9,842 bases of DNA, taken from positions 1 through 9,842 of the forward strand of contig JAJXYU010000128.1 of NCBI GenBank assembly GCA_021780395.1. Reading direction: 5' to 3'. Within the stretch, counting starts at the first letter, position 1. The number at the start of each line of letters is the position of its first letter. The notes below the pieces were generated by a model. That model was not told the DNA's origin and did not search any database. It saw only the letters and a program-made list of their open reading frames with translations. Made by a program: the position numbers and the translations under genes. Shown here in pieces: positions 6,818 through 9,842 of the stretch. This DNA is from Pseudomonadota bacterium. GTDB lineage: Bacteria; Pseudomonadota; Gammaproteobacteria; Steroidobacterales; Steroidobacteraceae.

Positions 6818-8977
6818 ATGACCGTCGATCGCATGCTCGACCAGGCGACCGCACGGCACCGCGCCGGCGACCTCGCGCAAGCGCGCCGCCTCTACGAGGG
6901 CGCGCTCGGGGTGGCCGCGGACGATCCAGGGGCGCTGTTCGGCCTCGGCTTGCTCGATCTGCAGCAGGGGCACCTCGACGCCGCCCGGGCGCGCATCGAA
7001 CGCGCGATCGCCGGCGACCCCGCGCAAGCACGTTACCGGATCGGACTCGGTCGCACGCTCGCGGCGCTCGGTGAGCATCGGGCTGCCGCCGCGGCCTACG
7101 CCGCGGCGCTCGCGCGGTGTCCGCTCGATCCCGACGCGCGTTTCGGGCACGCGATCGCGCTGCAGGCGGAGGGCGATGCGCGCGCCGCGATCGCGGCGTA
7201 CCGCGCGGTGCTCGAGGTCGCGCCGGACCACGCGGATGCGCTCAACAACCTGGGCGTGCTGCTGTGCGAAGCCCGCGAATTCCGGGATGCCGAGCACTCG
7301 CTGCGCCGCGCGCTCGCGGCCGCACCGACGCACGCACCGGCAGCGTTCAATCTCGCCCGGGCGCTGCAAGGTCAATCGCGCCGCGAGGAGGCGATCGCGC
7401 AATACCGGCACACCCTCGCGTTGCGTTCCGATCACGCCGAAGCGCTGTGCAACCTCGGCAACCTGTACCGCGACACCGGCGCGCCCGATGCCGCGTTCGA
7501 CGCTTACACCCAGGCCTTGCGCGCGGACCCCGAATCGGTGCTCGCCTGGAACAACCTCGGCTGCCTGCTCCGCTCGGCCGGGCGCCTTCAGGATGCGGAG
7601 CGCTGTCTGCGGCACGCGATCGAACTCGCGCCACGCCACGCGGCGGCTCACGACAACCTCGGCAGCGTGCTGAAGGACGCGGGCGGGACCGACGAAGCGG
7701 TCGAGGCGTTCCGCCGCGCGGTCGAACTCGACCCCTCTTCACCCGGAATCCACGGCAACCTGCTGTACGCGCTGTCATTCACGTCGGCGCGACCCGAACC
7801 GATCCTCGAGGAAGCGCGACGCTGGGGTCGCAAGTTCGGCCCGACGCCGCCTGCCCAGGCAACGGTCACGCCCGCCGTCCCGCCGCCCGACCGGCCGCTG
7901 CGGATCGGATATGTTTCGCCGGATTTCCGCGAGCACTGCCAGGCGCTCTACACCCTGCCGTTGTTCTCGAATCACGACCGCGACGCGGTCCGGGTGGTCT
8001 GCTACAGCGACGTCGTCCGACCGGACGACACCACGCGGCGCATCGCCGCGCTCGCCGACGAGTGGCGTGACACGCACGGCCTCGACGACGCGGCGCTCAC
8101 CAGCCTCGTTCGGGCGGACGCGATCGACGTGCTCGTCGACCTGACGATGCACATGGCCGCCGGGCGGCCGGGACTGTTCAACCGGCGGCCCGCCCCGGTC
8201 CAGCTATGCTGGCTGGCCTACCCCGGCACGACCGGCAATCCCGCGATCGACTATCGCGTGTCGGATCCGTGGCTCGATCCGCCGGGAAGCGACGAGCACT
8301 ACGTCGAGCGCACGATCCGCCTGCCCGACGCGTTCTGGTGCTACGACCCCCTCGCGACCGGACCCGACGTCGGACCGTTGCCGGCGCTCGGCAACGGCTT
8401 CGTGACCTTCGGCTGCCTGAACAACCCGTGCAAGGTGACCGACGCGACACTCGACGCCTGGTCCGGCGTGCTGCGCGCGCTGCCGACCTCGCGGCTCTTG
8501 TTGTTGATGCCCGCCGGGCCGCGCCGGGCGCAGCGCGCCGCATTCCTCGCCGCTCGCGGGGTCGACCCCGGCCGCATCGAGTTCCTCGACTACCGCCCGC
8601 GGGCCGAGTACCTGCGCGCCTATCGCGCGATCGACATCGGTCTCGACACCTTCCCATATAACGGCCACACGACGACGCTCGACGCGCTGTGGATGGGAGT
8701 TCCGGTGGTCACGCGGATCGGCGCAACCTGCGTCGGCCGCGGCGGCTTGAGTCAGCTCCGCCAGCTCGGCCTCGCGCAACTCGCGGCCGAGGACGACGCG
8801 GCGTTCGTTGCGACGACCCTCGCGCTCGCCGCCGACTGGTCAGCGCTCGCGGCCTTGCGCGCCGAACTGCGCACGCGGCTCGACCGCTCGCCGTTGCGGG
8901 ATGCCCGCCGGTTCGCGCGCCATCTCGAGCGTGTCTACCTCGAGGCCTGGGCCGGGCGCGCGACCGCGACGGCGTAA
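6818..8977 (+). CDS. TPR-repeat protein with GT41 (OGT/SPINDLY-type) glycosyltransferase domain
   Basis: The product has 719 residues from the ATG at 6818, chosen because GGGGAGGGG (6803-6810 region) sits eight bases upstream; the open frame runs further left only through hip out of frame. Residues 3 to about 307 are roughly nine 34-residue tetratricopeptide repeats (for example ALNNLGVLLCEAREFRDAE, ALCNLGNLYRDTGAPDAAF). Residues 361-719 match the O-GlcNAc-transferase C-terminal region: RIGYVSPDFREH (362-373, with the conserved His), APVQLCWLAYPGTTG (459-473), DYRVSDPW, and LDTFPYNGHTTTLDALWMG (609-627), whose GHTT binds the UDP-sugar. Bacterial relatives add a sugar to protein Ser/Thr or Asn, or serve in surface-polymer synthesis; the target here is unknown. 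No signal peptide is present, so it is cytoplasmic. Its 3' end overlaps the convergent DUF2231 gene by 43 bases. Confidence 0.92.
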   Translation: MTVDRMLDQATARHRAGDLAQARRLYEGALGVAADDPGALFGLGLLDLQQGHLDAARARIERAIAGDPAQARYRIGLGRTLAALGEHRAAAAAYAAALARCPLDPDARFGHAIALQAEGDARAAIAAYRAVLEVAPDHADALNNLGVLLCEAREFRDAEHSLRRALAAAPTHAPAAFNLARALQGQSRREEAIAQYRHTLALRSDHAEALCNLGNLYRDTGAPDAAFDAYTQALRADPESVLAWNNLGCLLRSAGRLQDAERCLRHAIELAPRHAAAHDNLGSVLKDAGGTDEAVEAFRRAVELDPSSPGIHGNLLYALSFTSARPEPILEEARRWGRKFGPTPPAQATVTPAVPPPDRPLRIGYVSPDFREHCQALYTLPLFSNHDRDAVRVVCYSDVVRPDDTTRRIAALADEWRDTHGLDDAALTSLVRADAIDVLVDLTMHMAAGRPGLFNRRPAPVQLCWLAYPGTTGNPAIDYRVSDPWLDPPGSDEHYVERTIRLPDAFWCYDPLATGPDVGPLPALGNGFVTFGCLNNPCKVTDATLDAWSGVLRALPTSRLLLLMPAGPRRAQRAAFLAARGVDPGRIEFLDYRPRAEYLRAYRAIDIGLDTFPYNGHTTTLDALWMGVPVVTRIGATCVGRGGLSQLRQLGLAQLAAEDDAAFVATTLALAADWSALAALRAELRTRLDRSPLRDARRFARHLERVYLEAWAGRATATA

Positions 8978-9387
8978 CGGTAGACGTTCACGTCACCGCG
9001 ATAGGCGGTGATCGCCATCGCAGCCCCCGCGATCAACACCGCGATCACCAGGCCCCGGCTCGGGCGTGCGTCATGCGCCTGCCCCGCGCCGCGCCAGACC
9101 GCGAGCAGCATCGTGGCCGTCGAGGTCAACATCGCCCATTTCACGTGGACGAAGATCGCCGCGTGCGCGGCCGCGCCGACCTTCAGATCGACCAGCGCGG
9201 CGATCCCGGTGCCGATCGCGGCGAGCGCCGCAACCGCGGCGGCGAGCAGATTCCAGGTCCCGACCGTCGCGAGCGAGCGCGCGAGCCGTTCGTCGCGCAC
9301 CCAGCGCGCGGCGGCGAGCGCGACCGCCGCGCTGATCGCGAGCGCGACGGGAAAGTGCACGAGCAGCGGGTGCCATCCAGGGATCAT
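8935..9387 (-). CDS. DUF2231-type four-helix membrane protein
   Basis: The 150-residue protein starts with WHPLLVHFPVAL (5-16), the hallmark opening of DUF2231 membrane proteins. Four hydrophobic segments are visible at about residues 8-28, 42-66, 81-98 and 112-128, so it should lie in the inner membrane. Histidines H6, H11, H75 and H81 fall at the ends of or inside the helices. No function is established for the family that can be read from this sequence. Its ATG overlaps the stop of the upstream epimerase gene (ATGA, 9384-9387), so the two are probably coupled. The 3' end reaches 43 bases into the convergent glycosyltransferase gene. The longer open frame to the right is out of register with the epimerase and is not used. 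Confidence 0.8.
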   Translation of the reverse strand: MIPGWHPLLVHFPVALAISAAVALAAARWVRDERLARSLATVGTWNLLAAAVAALAAIGTGIAALVDLKVGAAAHAAIFVHVKWAMLTSTATMLLAVWRGAGQAHDARPSRGLVIAVLIAGAAMAITAYRGDVNVYRYAVAVARPAQASR

Positions 9388-9842
9388 TGCCGCAGCCGCG
9401 CCCGCCACCAGTCGATCGTGTCGTCGATCGCCGCCTCGAGACCGAAGGACGGCACCCAGCCGACCTCGCGGCGCAGCCGGGTCACGTCGGCGACCAGCAC
9501 CGGCGGCTCGTCCGCGGGTGCCGGGATCGCGCCGCGACGGATGCGCCCGGATCGGTCGATCCGCGCCGCGATCGCGTCGATCAGTCCGGCGATCGTGATG
9601 CTGCGGTCCGAACCGACGTTCACCGCCCCCTCGACCCGGCTCGCGAGCAATGCCGCGAACGCATCGCCGACATCCGCGACGTGGAGGAAGCCACGCACCT
9701 GGCGACCGTGACTGCAGGGCACGTCCTCGCCGCGAAGCAGAGGCCGGATCACCGACGGGACCAGCCGCGCGGGCGGTTCGTGCGGTCCGAACTGCAGAAA
9801 CACCCGTCCCCACGCGCTCGAGGCGCCCGCCACGCGCGTGGC
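9384..9842 (-). CDS. NAD-dependent epimerase/dehydratase, C-terminal part (cut by right edge)
   Basis: About 152 C-terminal residues of an extended short-chain dehydrogenase-type sugar-nucleotide enzyme; the frame stays open to the right edge. Visible family features are WGRVFLQFGPHEPPARLVPSV (substrate-loop region after the catalytic Tyr-x3-Lys, which lies outside the window), QVRGFLHVADVGDAFAALL (normally RDFLHVDDVA), GAVNVGSD, and a C-terminal LVADVTRLRREVGWVPSF-type segment ending DTIDWWR. These match NAD(P)-dependent sugar epimerases or dehydratases acting on NDP-sugars. The N-terminal Rossmann fold, and so the exact substrate class, is not visible. The DUF2231 gene follows with a 4-base overlap. 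Confidence 0.88.
   Translation of the reverse strand, partial: ATRVAGASSAWGRVFLQFGPHEPPARLVPSVIRPLLRGEDVPCSHGRQVRGFLHVADVGDAFAALLASRVEGAVNVGSDRSITIAGLIDAIAARIDRSGRIRRGAIPAPADEPPVLVADVTRLRREVGWVPSFGLEAAIDDTIDWWRARLRQ

Noticed and set aside
9388..9813. N-terminal extension of the DUF2231 frame
   Set aside because: It lies across the epimerase gene in another frame and is Arg-rich; the conserved start MIPGWHPLLVHFP begins at 9387.

Overview
The window is GC-rich (roughly 70% by eye) and densely coded, and reads as a chromosomal piece of a sulfur-metabolising proteobacterium. The marker is an aprA–sat pair (APS reductase alpha subunit and ATP sulfurylase). A Tat-exported high-potential iron-sulfur protein (HiPIP), a small periplasmic electron carrier common in purple and other sulfur-oxidising proteobacteria, supports a sulfur oxidiser using APS reductase and ATP sulfurylase in the oxidative direction. 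A gamma- or betaproteobacterial oxidiser is the best guess. The genus cannot be read from the sequence.

Layout. (1) Positions 1-2904, plus strand: the C-terminal half of aprA (cut by the left edge), sat and a calcineurin-like phosphoesterase, with gaps of 27 and 16 bases, look like one operon. Any aprB would lie left of the window. (2) Positions 2932-6359, minus strand: an AlkB-type DNA repair dioxygenase overlaps, by four bases (GTGA), a 935-codon frame. That frame joins a complete DadA-type D-amino-acid dehydrogenase to a complete amidase-signature enzyme with no stop between them. A twin-arginine signal motif lies buried at the join. (3) Positions 6456-8977, plus strand: hip (HiPIP), divergent from alkB, followed 38 bases later by a TPR plus GT41 (OGT/SPINDLY-type) glycosyltransferase. 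(4) Positions 8935-9842, minus strand: the C-terminal part of an NAD-dependent epimerase/dehydratase (cut by the right edge), overlapping by four bases (ATGA) a four-helix DUF2231 membrane protein. The tail of the DUF2231 gene overlaps the end of the glycosyltransferase gene.

How they fit. AprA and Sat form the substrate-level-phosphorylation branch of sulfite oxidation (sulfite + AMP to APS, then APS + PPi to sulfate + ATP). HiPIP can carry electrons in the periplasm. The other genes (DNA repair, D-amino-acid and amide turnover, glycosylation, sugar-nucleotide metabolism) show no clear link to sulfur chemistry. The most unusual item is the dadA–amidase frame. It could be a true bifunctional enzyme, two proteins made from one frame through an internal start, or a recently fused pair whose Tat start codon was lost. 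No RNA genes, CRISPR arrays, insertion sequences or phage genes were seen. The only non-coding stretch of note is the 96-base divergent intergenic region at 6360-6455.
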